A stretch of 64,000 bases of DNA from Chryseolinea sp. H1M3-3. GTDB taxonomy: Bacteria; Bacteroidota; Bacteroidia; Cytophagales; Cyclobacteriaceae. Every line of letters begins with the position of its first letter. Within the stretch, counting starts at the first letter, position 1. Positions 9,706 through 20,592 of this stretch are shown one piece after another. The stretch covers positions 372,001 through 436,000 of the forward strand of contig NZ_JARKMY010000001.1 in the NCBI RefSeq assembly GCF_029360725.1, read 5' to 3'. Below the pieces are notes generated by a model. That model was not told the DNA's origin. It searched no databases and saw only the letters and a program-made list of their open reading frames with translations. The position numbers were made by a program, and so were the translations under genes.

Positions 9706-10896
9706 TTAATGAACCATTCTGCCATCTTTAATCCATACTTCGTCTCCAATTGTTAAGGTTGCATCCGTAAAAAAATTCCACCGCACGTATCCGCCGCTAA
9801 TTTTCCCGCCAAGCTCCGTATTATCCCCTAGCGACAAACGTATTACGCCGGCACCATATCCATAATACGGAATCCACTGCGGACCTATTTCAGGAACGCC
9901 AAGCCACGGATTAAACCCAACAGCCATTTCGCGAAAATATGAAGCAGAAGGCCCCGCCTTTTCTAATTCGGAATGCACCGCCTCTAGGCCTTTGTTGGCT
10001 TCCACTTTAACGACTTTTCCTGCCTGGAACTCCATCAACAGACCATCTACCATTGAACCTCCCCACATCATGGGAGGAAATGCAATTTTGCCAGATACAC
10101 TTTCTTCAAGTGGTGCAACTCGTATGGCACCAGCGGGCAATTCCATTTCACGGTCAATAAGATTACGGGCAGCTTCACTCCTTTTCTTTGATGCATCACC
10201 ATCCTGTCTCGTAACAGGACGTTCACCAATCATGAATTGAATATCCGTACCCGCAGGTGTTGTGATCCGTATCTTGTTGCTACGCGCTGCTTTTTCAAAT
10301 GCAATTTGTTGCGCTGACAATTTCTGATAATCCGTTTGAAGCAAAGCCGTCTGATATAATTGATCAAGTTGTTCAGATCTGGGGAGTATCCCGCCATTCA
10401 TCCTGTAAGCACCAGCCCAATGAAAATGAATTGTTCTGCCGCGTCCGCTACGCAATACTTTTTGCATGGCTGCGTATGGCGCATGCGTAGTGTCTGAGCC
10501 CGGAAGCATAATTCCTAAATCAATGGTCATGAAATGATCGGCGAGCGCTTTGCCCGATTTCCCTGACGCTTGGCGGGTAAAATCAGTTACCCATTCCTCC
10601 GGCAAGTCGGCCGTGACGCTGAAAGTCCCCAGGTATTCTGCTTTTGCACCGATGATCTTGCGTTTCAGTAGCAGGGAAAGTGTATCGAATAAAGCAGGAT
10701 TTGCGACCAGGATTACGCGCTCGCCGGGTTGCAATGCAGCACGTTCAATGATCATATCGGACAACGCCTCGTAATTTAATTTCAATTCGTCAGAAGGTAC
10801 GCTCTCCTTCGTTTCAGTGATCGTTTCCTTGGAAGGTTGACAGGCACTACTTAATAAAATTAAAAGGAAGCAAATCCTGGGCAAAATATTCTTCAT
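9706..10896 (-). CDS. Lipoprotein related to aminopeptidase T (M29)
   Basis: The 396-aa product begins MKNILPRICFLLILLSSAC, a lipoprotein signal with the lipid-attached Cys in LSSAC, so it is membrane-anchored outside the cytoplasm. The rest resembles the two-domain M29 metallopeptidase fold: MIIERAALQPGERVILVANPALFDTL, then VSGKIAFPP and LLMEFQAGKVVKVEANKG. The family's usual C-terminal His-x-Asp metal ligands are not obvious; the equivalent stretch reads FFTDATLTIGDEVWIKDG, so peptidase activity is uncertain. The ATG at 10896 is preferred because it opens the signal peptide; a start 21 bases upstream is possible. Confidence 0.65.
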   Translation of the reverse strand: MKNILPRICFLLILLSSACQPSKETITETKESVPSDELKLNYEALSDMIIERAALQPGERVILVANPALFDTLSLLLKRKIIGAKAEYLGTFSVTADLPEEWVTDFTRQASGKSGKALADHFMTIDLGIMLPGSDTTHAPYAAMQKVLRSGRGRTIHFHWAGAYRMNGGILPRSEQLDQLYQTALLQTDYQKLSAQQIAFEKAARSNKIRITTPAGTDIQFMIGERPVTRQDGDASKKRSEAARNLIDREMELPAGAIRVAPLEESVSGKIAFPPMMWGGSMVDGLLMEFQAGKVVKVEANKGLEAVHSELEKAGPSASYFREMAVGFNPWLGVPEIGPQWIPYYGYGAGVIRLSLGDNTELGGKISGGYVRWNFFTDATLTIGDEVWIKDGRMVH

Positions 10897-11103
10897 ACTG
10901 TGGGGATAGATGCTCAAGATAAGAATGAAATTGATTATTTGAGAACCACGAAGGCAACCATTGAATCAGAAAAAACATGGGTTAATAAGGTCAGGAACGA
11001 ATTCAATTTATTGTTTGAATACATCCTGCAAAGAATACGGCAGGCCTGATTAACTAACGATGCAACTACCGGTAATCGGTTTAAAACTTGCAACCGGTCT
11101 GCC

Positions 11104-11835
11104 ATGGAAGGTCCGTCATTGGTTATTCTTAAGGAGCAACTACAACCGTTTAAGGGGAAAAAAATCCGGAAGGCATCGGGTTCAACAACGCGCGTTGAAA
11201 CAAATAAGCTTGTTAATCAAAAGATCATTGATTTTAAATCGTGGGGTAAACATTTCCTTATTGAATTTGAAACATTCTTCCTTCGGATTCATTTCCTGAT
11301 GTTTGGAAGCTATCGGATTAATGAACAGAAAGAAGCGAAGCCACGTTTGCACTTTGAATTCACAAAGGGCGAACTAAACTTTTATACTTGCTCTGTAATA
11401 AGAATTGATGAAAGCGTCAACGATGTATACGATTGGTCGGCCGATGTCATGAATGATCAATGGGACCCCGCTAAGGCCCGAAAGAAAATAAAAAAATTCC
11501 CCCTAGCGACGGTCAGCGATATTCTACTGGACCAGAATATCTTTGCTGGGGTAGGAAATATTATAAAAAACGAAGTGCTTTTTCGAATCCGTGTTCATCC
11601 GGAAACAACGGTTCAAGCTTTACCTCCACGGAAACTTACCTCGTTAATTACAGAAGCAAGAAATTATAGTTTTGACTTTTACGAGTGGAAAAAAATATTT
11701 CAATTGAGAAAGCACTGGCTCATTTACACCAAGCGGAAATGCCCCTCCTGCAAAGGTCCGGTAATTAAACGATACACCGGGATAACCAAAAGGAGAAGCT
11801 TCTTTTGTGAAAAATGTCAACAACGGTATGAATAA
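11104..11835 (+). CDS. Fpg/Nei-family DNA glycosylase without Pro2
   Basis: The 243-aa product matches the formamidopyrimidine-DNA glycosylase/endonuclease VIII family, which removes oxidised bases. It has the N-terminal beta domain, the helix-two-turn-helix region with LLDQNIFAGVGNIIKNEVLFRIRVHP, and a C-terminal zinc finger with Cys pairs in CPSCKGPVIK and CEKCQQ. The start reads MEGPSLVILKE rather than the MPEGP or MPELP of classical enzymes, so the catalytic N-terminal proline is absent. The upstream codons in this frame do not supply it. It may be a repair enzyme with altered chemistry or a DNA-binding relative. Confidence 0.85.
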   Translation: MEGPSLVILKEQLQPFKGKKIRKASGSTTRVETNKLVNQKIIDFKSWGKHFLIEFETFFLRIHFLMFGSYRINEQKEAKPRLHFEFTKGELNFYTCSVIRIDESVNDVYDWSADVMNDQWDPAKARKKIKKFPLATVSDILLDQNIFAGVGNIIKNEVLFRIRVHPETTVQALPPRKLTSLITEARNYSFDFYEWKKIFQLRKHWLIYTKRKCPSCKGPVIKRYTGITKRRSFFCEKCQQRYE

Positions 11836-11842
11836 AATATAT

Positions 11843-13192
11843 TTATTCCACGACACTAAGCATTAACTTCTCTACGGCATCCTTCACATATTCACCATTA
11901 CCCGGCCCGTACCAATTCATCAGCTGCGTTTCATAGTGATCAATATCATAATATTCTTCGGGCGTAAGGTATCCAATATACCCTCCGTTAAAACTTGTTA
12001 CGATGGGAAAGACATTCTTTGAAGTAGCCAGAGCATCAATTGCAAAATTAAATTCACCGGAAAAATCGCCAGGTGTGCTAAGAAAAACAATATCTCCAAT
12101 TCTCAGCACGGAAAGAAATGATGGGTATTCTCCAAACCCGACACGGAATAACCAGGGACGCAACCGCCAATCATGAAGAACTTTAGGCTGCGGTTCGCTC
12201 AGTTCTAATGGTACGCGGTACATTTCGATCGTTGAATTTTTTACTTTCCACCCTGGTTCCTGAGACTGAATTTTCTTTGAAATCTGTTCCGCCATCCAAT
12301 CCACGCAACTCCATCCGGCCTCAGGCGCTGCAGGGCCGTGGCTTCCTACTGCTCCTGCCATAAACATGGCTAAAGCATATCCGTCTTTCTCTAAAATGTT
12401 GGTTAACTTACCCGGGTAGTCTCCGGATAGTTGCAAGTCACGAGAAAATAAACAAGTCGCATGCGCGGTGTAACTCAGAAATAATAATTTACTACTGTCG
12501 CTTCTTTCTACTTTTAAGAATCTTAACATAGGATCAACGGGGCCGCCATCGGTCACCCTATTGTAAACACCTTCAGGCATTGCTACCGAATCCATTTTAA
12601 TAGTAGCAGGAAGCATATTCTTCGTAGCCTCGTGAATACTGATTTTAATTTTATCCGTAATGAAGCGGACAACTGAATCTTGATAAGTGCCATAGAGGAC
12701 CGCAGTTGCTCCCTTTGCCCAATTGCCAATACTGTTATGTGAGTGCGTTGCGCCAAGATATGTATTGTCCAGACTGAAATCGATGCCTGGCAGTTCCTGT
12801 TCCAGTCTTGCAGTAACTGTTGGTGGAATGATCAGCAAGTCTGCACTAACTATGGCTACACGTTTTGTGCCGTTGTCAATAACCATGGCTCTCACGTAAA
12901 TAGAATCATGAATGGATTTATAATGTTTCCCAAAACGTTTGCCATAACCTGCGGTAGCGAGCGGACCAGGTGGTGTTAAATTAACTTTACTAAATCCTAT
13001 AATAAATCCGCTATCGACCGGCACCGGGTCCTGATCTGCTGAGTCTATTTTTTCGCCCATCCTTTCCAATAAACTTTCATAATCCACATTCGTATCTGTA
13101 GGAGCAATTCCTACAACAGCGAAGATGAGGATCAGCACAAACAGGGAAGCCAACATGATTCCGACAAATCGCAGAAGCTTTTTTATGAGCAT
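11843..13192 (-). CDS. Neutral/alkaline non-lysosomal ceramidase-like hydrolase
   Basis: The 449-aa product has one N-terminal membrane segment (about 5-28) and then a region like the zinc-dependent neutral ceramidase family. Family features include GFSKVNLTPPGPLATAGYG, the DLLIIPP segment, the metal/catalytic stretch GATHSHNSIGNW, a second His in YTAHATCL, and the SGDYPG motif containing the candidate active-site residue. The family releases fatty acids from ceramides, which fits a group that makes sphingolipids, though many environmental members are uncharacterised. The chosen ATG lies nine bases inside a TTG-started frame. It is convergent with the glycosylase gene seven bases away. Confidence 0.82.
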   Translation of the reverse strand: MLIKKLLRFVGIMLASLFVLILIFAVVGIAPTDTNVDYESLLERMGEKIDSADQDPVPVDSGFIIGFSKVNLTPPGPLATAGYGKRFGKHYKSIHDSIYVRAMVIDNGTKRVAIVSADLLIIPPTVTARLEQELPGIDFSLDNTYLGATHSHNSIGNWAKGATAVLYGTYQDSVVRFITDKIKISIHEATKNMLPATIKMDSVAMPEGVYNRVTDGGPVDPMLRFLKVERSDSSKLLFLSYTAHATCLFSRDLQLSGDYPGKLTNILEKDGYALAMFMAGAVGSHGPAAPEAGWSCVDWMAEQISKKIQSQEPGWKVKNSTIEMYRVPLELSEPQPKVLHDWRLRPWLFRVGFGEYPSFLSVLRIGDIVFLSTPGDFSGEFNFAIDALATSKNVFPIVTSFNGGYIGYLTPEEYYDIDHYETQLMNWYGPGNGEYVKDAVEKLMLSVVE

Positions 13193-13361
13193 AGGTCGCA
13201 AGATAATTAGTCAGATGGATTTATTGGCTAAAGTCTACCGTTAAAAGCACTTCTATGAGGACAGATCCAAGTCGCCTGCATCCTTAACTTTCCCCTTTTA
13301 CTGCTAAACCAATACACGCCAACCAACTTTTAAGCATAACTTTACAGTAAACGATTATTGT

Positions 13362-16300
13362 ATGAACACAATCGCTAATAAAATAGCGTCGTCCGAAAAA
13401 AAAACTGACCTCTCGGGCCATCCTGCACCGCAGCCTTATAAAACAAAAAATAAAGTTCGGATTGTTACGGCCGCTAGCTTGTTCGATGGACATGACGCCG
13501 CTATTAACATCATGCGGAGGATTATCCAGGCGACTGGCGTAGAGGTTATTCATTTAGGTCACGACAGAAGTGTAGAAGAGGTTGTGAATACTGCAATCCA
13601 GGAAGATGCACAAGCGATCGCCATGACAAGCTATCAGGGCGGACACAATGAATACTTCAAATACATGCATGACTTGCTAAAGGAAAAGGGAGCGGGACAT
13701 ATCAAGATTTTTGGTGGTGGCGGCGGCGTGATCTTACCAGAGGAAATAAAAGCGTTGACCACGTATGGCATCACAAGGATTTACTCACCAGACGACGGAA
13801 GGGCTATGGGACTGCAGGGAATGATCAATGATTTGGTTGAGAAAAGTGATTATCCGCTGGGTGACACATTAACGGATGAATTGGATCAGTTGTCGTCCAA
13901 AAATCCATTGGCCATTGCACGGCTGATCTCTGCTGCGGAAAATTTTTCAAACACCCATCAACGGGTTTTTGAGGAAATCAAAACACGGGCTGAAAAATCC
14001 TCTACACCGGTGCTCGGTGTAACCGGAACAGGTGGCGCTGGAAAATCTTCTATGGTAGATGAAATTGTTAGAAGATTTCTATTTGACTTTAAAGACAAAA
14101 CCATCGGATTAATTTCCGTTGATCCTTCCAAGCGAAAAACAGGCGGTGCATTATTAGGCGATCGAATTCGGATGAATGCCATCAACAATCCCCGCGTGTT
14201 TATGCGGTCGTTAGCCACCCGACAAAGTAATCTTGCACTCTCCGCCTATGTCAGGGAAGCGATTCAAATTCTTAAGGCAGCAAAATATGATTTAATAATT
14301 TTAGAAACATCGGGTATCGGGCAAAGCGATACGGAAATTCTGGAACACAGCAATGTATCGCTATATGTAATGACACCGGAATATGGTGCGGCAACACAAT
14401 TGGAAAAAATTGATATGCTTGATTTCGCCGATGTGATCGCACTTAACAAATTCGATAAACGTGGTTCATTGGATGCTTTACGCGATGTAAAGAAACAGGT
14501 ACAGCGCAATCACCAACGTTGGGATCAGAAGCCCGAAGAAATGCCCGTATTTGGAACTATTGCCTCTCAGTTTAACGATCCTGGAACAAATCAGCTTTAC
14601 CTTCACTTAGTCGATGTCTTAAAGAAAAAAACCGGCATCGGGTTAAATTCATCTTTTCAGGCAACCCATGAGATGTCGGAAAAAGTTTTCGTTATTCCGC
14701 CTAACCGTACACGTTACCTAAGCGAAATTACAGAAACAAATCGCAAGTACGATGAATGGGTAAATCACCAATCGGAAATAGCAGAACGATTTTATGCCAT
14801 TCAAAAAACGATGGAGCTTGTTGATCCTGAAAATGCTTCCTTAAAAAAAGATTTACAGAACGAGTTGCAGAAGATAAGTCAGGTTCTTGATCATAAAAAC
14901 CTAATCCTCCTTCAACAATGGCCCGAAAGGCAGAAGAAATACAAAGACGATGTTTATAAATTCAAGGTGCGCGAAAAAGAAATCGCCATTAAAACACATA
15001 CCGAATCACTTTCGCACATGCAGGTACCAAAGGTATCCCTTCCACGATACCGCGGCTGGGGCGATTTGCTTCGCTGGATACTTCAGGAAAATGTTCCTGG
15101 CGAATTTCCCTTTACAGCCGGTATTTATCCTTTTAAACGTGAAGGTGAAGATCCTACAAGAATGTTTGCTGGTGAAGGTGGACCTGAAAGAACGAACAGA
15201 AGGTTTCATTATGTAAGCCTGGCGATGACCGCAAAACGTCTGTCCACCGCCTTTGATTCCGTAACACTTTATGGAAATGATCCGGACTACAGGCCCGATA
15301 TATATGGCAAGATTGGTAACGCAGGCGTCAGCATTTGCTGCCTGGACGACGCCAAAAAACTTTACAGCGGATTTAATCTTGTCGATCCAAAAACGTCTGT
15401 ATCCATGACCATCAATGGCCCGGCACCAATGCTATTGGGATATTTCATGAATGCAGCGGTCGATCAGCAATGTGAGATATACATTCATAAGGATGGCCTG
15501 ACAGACGAAGTAAAAAAACGTATCCATGAACTTTACGCAGGCAAAGAAAAACTTCGTCCCTCCTACCAGGGCCATTTACCCACAGGCAATGATGGCTTGG
15601 GACTAATGCTCTTAGGTGCCACGGGCGATCAGGTTCTTCCATTAGAAGTTTATAACAACATTAAAACCGATACATTATCGCAAGTACGCGGTACTGTGCA
15701 AGCCGATATTTTGAAAGAAGACCAGGCACAAAATACATGCATTTTCTCAACTGAGTTTGCGCTTCGGCTGATGGGCGACGTTCAACAATATTTCATTGAC
15801 TGGAATGTGAGAAATTTTTATTCAGTTTCTATTTCAGGATATCACATTGCGGAAGCCGGTGCTAATCCCATCACGCAACTTGCCTTCACATTGGCAAATG
15901 GCTTTACCTATGTAGAGTATTATTTGAGTCGTGGAATGGATATCAATGGATTCGCACCTAATCTTTCCTTCTTCTTCTCCAACGGAATTGATCCGGAATA
16001 CGCAGTCATTGGGCGTGTAGCCAGGCGGATATGGTCTAAAGCCATGAAACACAAATACAAAGCCAATGAACGATCGCAAATGTTGAAGTATCATATTCAG
16101 ACTTCAGGCAGATCGTTGCATGCACAAGAAATAGATTTTAACGACATCCGCACTACGCTGCAAGCACTGTATGCGATCTACGATAATTGCAATTCGCTGC
16201 ATACAAACGCCTATGATGAAGCGATCACCACACCCACTGAGGAATCTGTCCGCCGAGCGATGGCCATACAGCTCATCATCAATAAGGAACTTGGGCTCGC

Positions 16301-16787
16301 TAAAAATGAAAATCCATTACAGGGTTCTTTTATTATCGAAGAATTAACTGACTTGGTGGAAGAGGCTGTTCTTTCGGAATTCGATCGCATCACGGAACGT
16401 GGGGGTGTACTCGGAGCGATGGAAACCATGTATCAGCGCGGGAAGATCCAGGAGGAAAGTTTGTATTACGAAACGCTTAAACATACCGGCGAATTCCCAA
16501 TCATCGGCGTAAATACATTCCTGAGTTCAAAGGGTTCACCAACAATATTACCGCGCGAAGTAATCCGCGCGACCACGGACGAAAAAGAATATCAAATTAC
16601 CATGCTGAAAAACCTTCATGCTTTCCAGGCCGAAAAGGCCACAGAAAAACTGCAGCAGGTACAGGATGCTGCTATACAAAATAAAAACATCTTCTCCGCA
16701 CTCATGGAAGCAACAAAAGTATGTTCATTAGGAGAGATAACAAAAGCACTGTTTGAAGTCGGTGGCCAATACCGGAGAAATATGTAA
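13362..16787 (+). CDS. icmF: Fused isobutyryl-CoA mutase IcmF
   Basis: The 1141-aa product fuses the three parts of an adenosylcobalamin acyl-CoA mutase. An N-terminal B12-binding domain has [12 protein letters not shown] with the cobalt-ligating His44. A MeaB-like GTPase chaperone follows (Walker [13 protein letters not shown] at 219-230, [13 protein letters not shown]). The C-terminal mutase barrel contains [19 protein letters not shown] and [13 protein letters not shown]. This order is that of IcmF, which interconverts isobutyryl-CoA and n-butyryl-CoA, or pivalyl- and isovaleryl-CoA. Substrate-defining residues cannot be judged here. About 30 residues precede the B12 domain. No cobalamin riboswitch was seen upstream. 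Confidence 0.95.
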   Translation: MNTIANKIASSEKKTDLSGHPAPQPYKTKNKVRIVTAASLFDGHDAAINIMRRIIQATGVEVIHLGHDRSVEEVVNTAIQEDAQAIAMTSYQGGHNEYFKYMHDLLKEKGAGHIKIFGGGGGVILPEEIKALTTYGITRIYSPDDGRAMGLQGMINDLVEKSDYPLGDTLTDELDQLSSKNPLAIARLISAAENFSNTHQRVFEEIKTRAEKSSTPVLGVTGTGGAGKSSMVDEIVRRFLFDFKDKTIGLISVDPSKRKTGGALLGDRIRMNAINNPRVFMRSLATRQSNLALSAYVREAIQILKAAKYDLIILETSGIGQSDTEILEHSNVSLYVMTPEYGAATQLEKIDMLDFADVIALNKFDKRGSLDALRDVKKQVQRNHQRWDQKPEEMPVFGTIASQFNDPGTNQLYLHLVDVLKKKTGIGLNSSFQATHEMSEKVFVIPPNRTRYLSEITETNRKYDEWVNHQSEIAERFYAIQKTMELVDPENASLKKDLQNELQKISQVLDHKNLILLQQWPERQKKYKDDVYKFKVREKEIAIKTHTESLSHMQVPKVSLPRYRGWGDLLRWILQENVPGEFPFTAGIYPFKREGEDPTRMFAGEGGPERTNRRFHYVSLAMTAKRLSTAFDSVTLYGNDPDYRPDIYGKIGNAGVSICCLDDAKKLYSGFNLVDPKTSVSMTINGPAPMLLGYFMNAAVDQQCEIYIHKDGLTDEVKKRIHELYAGKEKLRPSYQGHLPTGNDGLGLMLLGATGDQVLPLEVYNNIKTDTLSQVRGTVQADILKEDQAQNTCIFSTEFALRLMGDVQQYFIDWNVRNFYSVSISGYHIAEAGANPITQLAFTLANGFTYVEYYLSRGMDINGFAPNLSFFFSNGIDPEYAVIGRVARRIWSKAMKHKYKANERSQMLKYHIQTSGRSLHAQEIDFNDIRTTLQALYAIYDNCNSLHTNAYDEAITTPTEESVRRAMAIQLIINKELGLAKNENPLQGSFIIEELTDLVEEAVLSEFDRITERGGVLGAMETMYQRGKIQEESLYYETLKHTGEFPIIGVNTFLSSKGSPTILPREVIRATTDEKEYQITMLKNLHAFQAEKATEKLQQVQDAAIQNKNIFSALMEATKVCSLGEITKALFEVGGQYRRNM

Positions 16788-16829
16788 GCCGTACACCGAC
16801 GGCATATCAGCATGCCTATACGCAAATAG

Positions 16830-17666
16830 TCAACGTTTAATCACATACGTCCAGATTGGGCAATCCACGTGATTCACCACGCCTTCCGCGACACTTCCTT
16901 TGAGAAGATGGCTCAACCCTTTTCGGGCGTGCGTACCCATGGCAATCATGTTTGCATTCATCCAATGCGTGAATTTGATGATTCCGGTTTCTTTATTGTT
17001 GGCTTTGAAAACGTCAATGGTGTAATCCTTGAGCATGAAGCGTTTTGCAAATTCATCCATCTGACGTTTTACAACGGTGTGGTCATCTGCTTTAGTGGAA
17101 GTATCGATCCACACCATGTGCAGTTTCGCCTTTAATATGTGCTGAAGTTCCTTCACGTGCATCAATAAATCTTCCTGGCCTTCTTCCATGGAGTTCGGAA
17201 AAACGATATGCTGCAATTCAGTAATTGAAACTTGCCGCTTTACTGCGATTACCGGGCAACTTGCGTTACGCACAACTTTTTCGGCCGTAGAACCGATCAA
17301 CACTTCCTCCAGTCCGCTTACGCCTTTGGTTCCCATTACAATGAGGGTGATCTTGTAACTCTCCAGATAATCTAGTATGGAGGGAACAACAGGACCGTAT
17401 TCAATTTTTGAAGTCAGGAAAAGATGTTCTTTAGCGAAATCTCTTTTAAGCGCTGCAAATTTCTCTTCGGCGCGCTCGCTTAATTCTCTCAGCAAGGTCT
17501 CATCAAAGGATGGCATAGGAGTCAGCACGTCATCATGCATTATGGGAAGTTCTATGACGTGCAACAAATGCAATTCCGCACCTGACACATGGGCCATGTC
17601 AACGGCTAACCGAAACGCATGGATAGCTTGCTCAGAAAAATCACAAGGAATAAGAATTTTGTTCAT
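16830..17666 (-). CDS. Tandem universal stress protein (UspA family)
   Basis: The 278-aa product contains two Usp domains, about 1-145 and 150-278. Both carry the nucleotide-binding signature: GTKGVSGLEEVLIGSTAEKVVRNASCPV in the first and GTHARKGLSHLLKGSVAEGVVNHVDCPI in the second. Such tandem proteins are cytoplasmic, bind ATP or related nucleotides and rise under starvation or stress; the precise target is unknown. It is convergent with icmF and separated from it by 42 bases. Confidence 0.93.
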   Translation of the reverse strand: MNKILIPCDFSEQAIHAFRLAVDMAHVSGAELHLLHVIELPIMHDDVLTPMPSFDETLLRELSERAEEKFAALKRDFAKEHLFLTSKIEYGPVVPSILDYLESYKITLIVMGTKGVSGLEEVLIGSTAEKVVRNASCPVIAVKRQVSITELQHIVFPNSMEEGQEDLLMHVKELQHILKAKLHMVWIDTSTKADDHTVVKRQMDEFAKRFMLKDYTIDVFKANNKETGIIKFTHWMNANMIAMGTHARKGLSHLLKGSVAEGVVNHVDCPIWTYVIKR

Positions 17667-17793
17667 AGGAGTCAGCCAGGTTCATAAAAAGCCTATGCTA
17701 ATATAAGAGTTTATGTTCGAAATCGATTTGAGTGACGCAGAGGTTAAGAAGGAGTTACAAGTTACCCACTGACAGGAAAGTTCGAGTCTTGTC

Positions 17794-18630
17794 TTACTGA
17801 TAACAATAGGTTTTCAGGTAGTCTGCTACATCATCAATACCTGCATCGAACGCTTTAGTCAGACAACGGCATCCTTCTTTTACCTGATCTGTTTCCACGA
17901 GGGCAATGCCTTTGTAAAATAAGAAGGTTGTATTGGCAGGGTCCGCCTGTAAACCGTTGTTGATGAAGGTTAGCGCTAAAGGATAAGCCTCCTCGTCGAG
18001 ACAGACCGATGCAGCGTAAATATAGGCCTGAATAAAAGTTGGATCATCTTTGATCACTTCATCAAAGATAATCAACGCGCTATCTGGATTTTCAAGGTAG
18101 TAGTAAGTAAGTCCTAAATAGGATTTTAGTTCAGGGCTGGCTTGATAGCCCAGCAACTTACGGATGTCTTTTTGTGCTTCTGCATACTTCTGAGATTCCA
18201 TTAATACCGAAGCCCTCCATTGAAGCATCTCGGGATTGTCAGGATTTAACAATAACAAATCATTTAGATCGTCGAGTTGTGCTTCATAATTTTCTACCGC
18301 CTGGTTGATGTACGCACGCAACAACTTAGCTTGTGGCTGTGGGTACTTTTCGATCAATGTATTTATATCTTGTAAGGCCTCCTCAAAACGTTGAAGACCA
18401 TAATAGCACACAGCCCGCTTATGATAAAGCTGATATTGTTCTTCTGTCTCGGGTTTGGATTTCTCGAGGAGGCTGTTGTATAAATTCAGCGCACTTTGAT
18501 AATCTTGTCGCTCAACCAAGCTATCTGCCTCGATCTCTATGGCAGACTGTTGGGCGACGGAAAAAAAAGAACTCATCACCAGCATGATGATGAGTCCTGA
18601 ATATTTACTTGCGAGAATTGTCTTTTGCAT
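17794..18630 (-). CDS. Exported TPR-repeat protein
   Basis: The 278-aa product starts with a signal peptide (hydrophobic core about 9-25, likely cleavage after SVAQQ). The mature part consists of tetratricopeptide repeats, visible as repeated A-L/Y-P/D helices such as LYHKRAVCYYGLQRFEEALQDINTLIEKYP and PELKSYLGLTYYYLENPDSALIIFDEVIKDDP. TPR arrays mediate protein binding; the partner is unknown. The gene lies directly downstream of typA on the same strand, 27 bases after it, so cotranscription is likely. Confidence 0.85.
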   Translation of the reverse strand: MQKTILASKYSGLIIMLVMSSFFSVAQQSAIEIEADSLVERQDYQSALNLYNSLLEKSKPETEEQYQLYHKRAVCYYGLQRFEEALQDINTLIEKYPQPQAKLLRAYINQAVENYEAQLDDLNDLLLLNPDNPEMLQWRASVLMESQKYAEAQKDIRKLLGYQASPELKSYLGLTYYYLENPDSALIIFDEVIKDDPTFIQAYIYAASVCLDEEAYPLALTFINNGLQADPANTTFLFYKGIALVETDQVKEGCRCLTKAFDAGIDDVADYLKTYCYQ

Positions 18631-18657
18631 GGTGAAGCGTTTAACTTCTCATGACCG

Positions 18658-20463
18658 CTATCGGTTATAGCGTTTCCGTTCGTTTTCCGTCAGGTAAATT
18701 TTTCGTAAACGAATCGACTTTGGTGTTACCTCAACATATTCATCCGACTGAATATATTCCAACGCTTCTTCCAATGAGAATCTTATCGGAGGCGCAATGC
18801 GCATTTTTTCATCTGCACCCGAAGCGCGCATGTTGGTGAGCTTCTTAGTTTTTGTAACATTTACCACGAGGTCACCACTTCTGCTGTGTTCCCCTATTAC
18901 TTGTCCTTCATATACCGGCTCACCATCCCCTACAAAAAACTTACCGCGATCCTGCAAGTTGTTCAAGCTGTAAGCAATGGCCTCGCCTTGTTCCATAACA
19001 ATCAATGAACCATTGATACGTCCGGGGATTTCACCACGGTAGGGCTGATACTCTTTAAAACGATGTGTTACGATCGCCTCACCTGCAGTAACGTTCAATA
19101 AATAATTTCTTAGTCCTATGATACCGCGTGAAGGAATCATAAACTTTAAAATCATGCGATCACCTTTGGGCTCCATGTTAAGCATTTCACCCTTACGTTG
19201 TGACACTGTTTCAATAGCTTTTCCGGCATCAGATTCAGGAAGATCGATGGTTAGTTCTTCCATAGGCTCACATTTCACGCCGTCGATTTCTCTAAAAATT
19301 ACCTGCGGCTGACCAATTTGTAACTCGTATCCTTCACGGCGCATCGTTTCAATCAGTACCGACAAGTGAAGTACGCCACGGCCAAATACCATAAAACTAT
19401 CAGCAGAGCCGGTGTCCCCTACGCGAAGTGCCAGGTTCTTTTCCAATTCCTTGTCAAGCCTGTCTTTGATATGGCGGGAGGTTACAAATTTTCCCTCCTT
19501 ACCGTAAAAAGGCGAATTATTAATAGTAAAAAGCATGCTCATTGTAGGCTCATCGATGGAGATCGTTTTCATGCCTTCCGGTTTTTCAGGATCGGCAACA
19601 GTGTCGCCAATTTCAAAACCTTCGAGTCCCACCAGCGCGCAAATTTCTCCCGCCTTAACTTCTTCTACCTTTAATTTTTCAAATCCTTCGAAAACATAAA
19701 GGTCTTTTATACGCGATTTTACAATAGCTTTTGTTTCGCGCTTAACCAAGGCAATTTGTTGCCCCGATTTTATAGTACCGCGATGTACACGTCCAATAGC
19801 AACACGACCGATGTATGAAGAATACTCCAAAGACGTGATTAACATTTGCGTACTACCTACTTCGATGGCAGGCGCCGGAATATGTTCGATGATACCATCC
19901 AGCAATGCGGTGATATCTGTGGTTGGGTTCTTCCAGTCTGTACTCATCCACCCTTGTTTGGCAGATCCATAGAAAGTGGGAAAATCCAATTGATATTCTG
20001 TAGCATCAAGTTGATACATCAGGTCAAATACCTGTTCGTGTACTTCATCTGGTGTACAATTTTTCTTGTCTACTTTATTGACAACAACAATTGGTTTCAA
20101 TCCCAGCTGAAGAGCCTTTTGAAGCACGAAGCGTGTCTGAGGCATAGGGCCTTCAAAGGCGTCTACTAACAGCAAGCAGCCGTCGGCCATGTTTAGAACG
20201 CGTTCTACTTCTCCTCCAAAATCACTGTGTCCAGGGGTGTCAATTACATTAATTTTGTAATCCTTATAACGTACTGAAACGTTTTTTGCCAGAATAGTAA
20301 TACCCCGTTCCCGTTCCAGGTCATTGCTATCCATAATCAACTCACCCGGGGTTTCATGATCCTTAAAAAGCTTCCCCGCCATCAATAATTTGTCTACTAA
20401 TGTGGTTTTACCGTGGTCTACGTGGGCAATAATCGCAATGTTCCTTATCTTACTAACGTCCAT
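18658..20463 (-). CDS. typA: Ribosome-associated GTPase BipA/TypA
   Basis: The 601-aa product is a translational GTPase of the BipA family, which helps 50S assembly and growth under stress. It shows G1 [15 protein letters not shown], switch [17 protein letters not shown]4 NKVDKK, and the EF-G-like domains ending in the BipA-specific C-terminal domain ([33 protein letters not shown]). The length and full domain set are normal. It acts in the cytoplasm on ribosomes. Confidence 0.98.
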   Translation of the reverse strand: MDVSKIRNIAIIAHVDHGKTTLVDKLLMAGKLFKDHETPGELIMDSNDLERERGITILAKNVSVRYKDYKINVIDTPGHSDFGGEVERVLNMADGCLLLVDAFEGPMPQTRFVLQKALQLGLKPIVVVNKVDKKNCTPDEVHEQVFDLMYQLDATEYQLDFPTFYGSAKQGWMSTDWKNPTTDITALLDGIIEHIPAPAIEVGSTQMLITSLEYSSYIGRVAIGRVHRGTIKSGQQIALVKRETKAIVKSRIKDLYVFEGFEKLKVEEVKAGEICALVGLEGFEIGDTVADPEKPEGMKTISIDEPTMSMLFTINNSPFYGKEGKFVTSRHIKDRLDKELEKNLALRVGDTGSADSFMVFGRGVLHLSVLIETMRREGYELQIGQPQVIFREIDGVKCEPMEELTIDLPESDAGKAIETVSQRKGEMLNMEPKGDRMILKFMIPSRGIIGLRNYLLNVTAGEAIVTHRFKEYQPYRGEIPGRINGSLIVMEQGEAIAYSLNNLQDRGKFFVGDGEPVYEGQVIGEHSRSGDLVVNVTKTKKLTNMRASGADEKMRIAPPIRFSLEEALEYIQSDEYVEVTPKSIRLRKIYLTENERKRYNR

Positions 20464-20592
20464 AAATCCTCAAATCCTCTTATTTTTTTGAATTGAGGCG
20501 CAAAGATAGAACAATTAATTGGCTTATGCTTGCCGCCACAGAAAGAAGTGAAGTAGGATGCCACAGTGGCCCCTTAAACACATAAACACTCG

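Noticed and set aside
13202-13361. Cobalamin riboswitch upstream of icmF
   Set aside because: The 160-base gap is too short and lacks the conserved B12-box bases.
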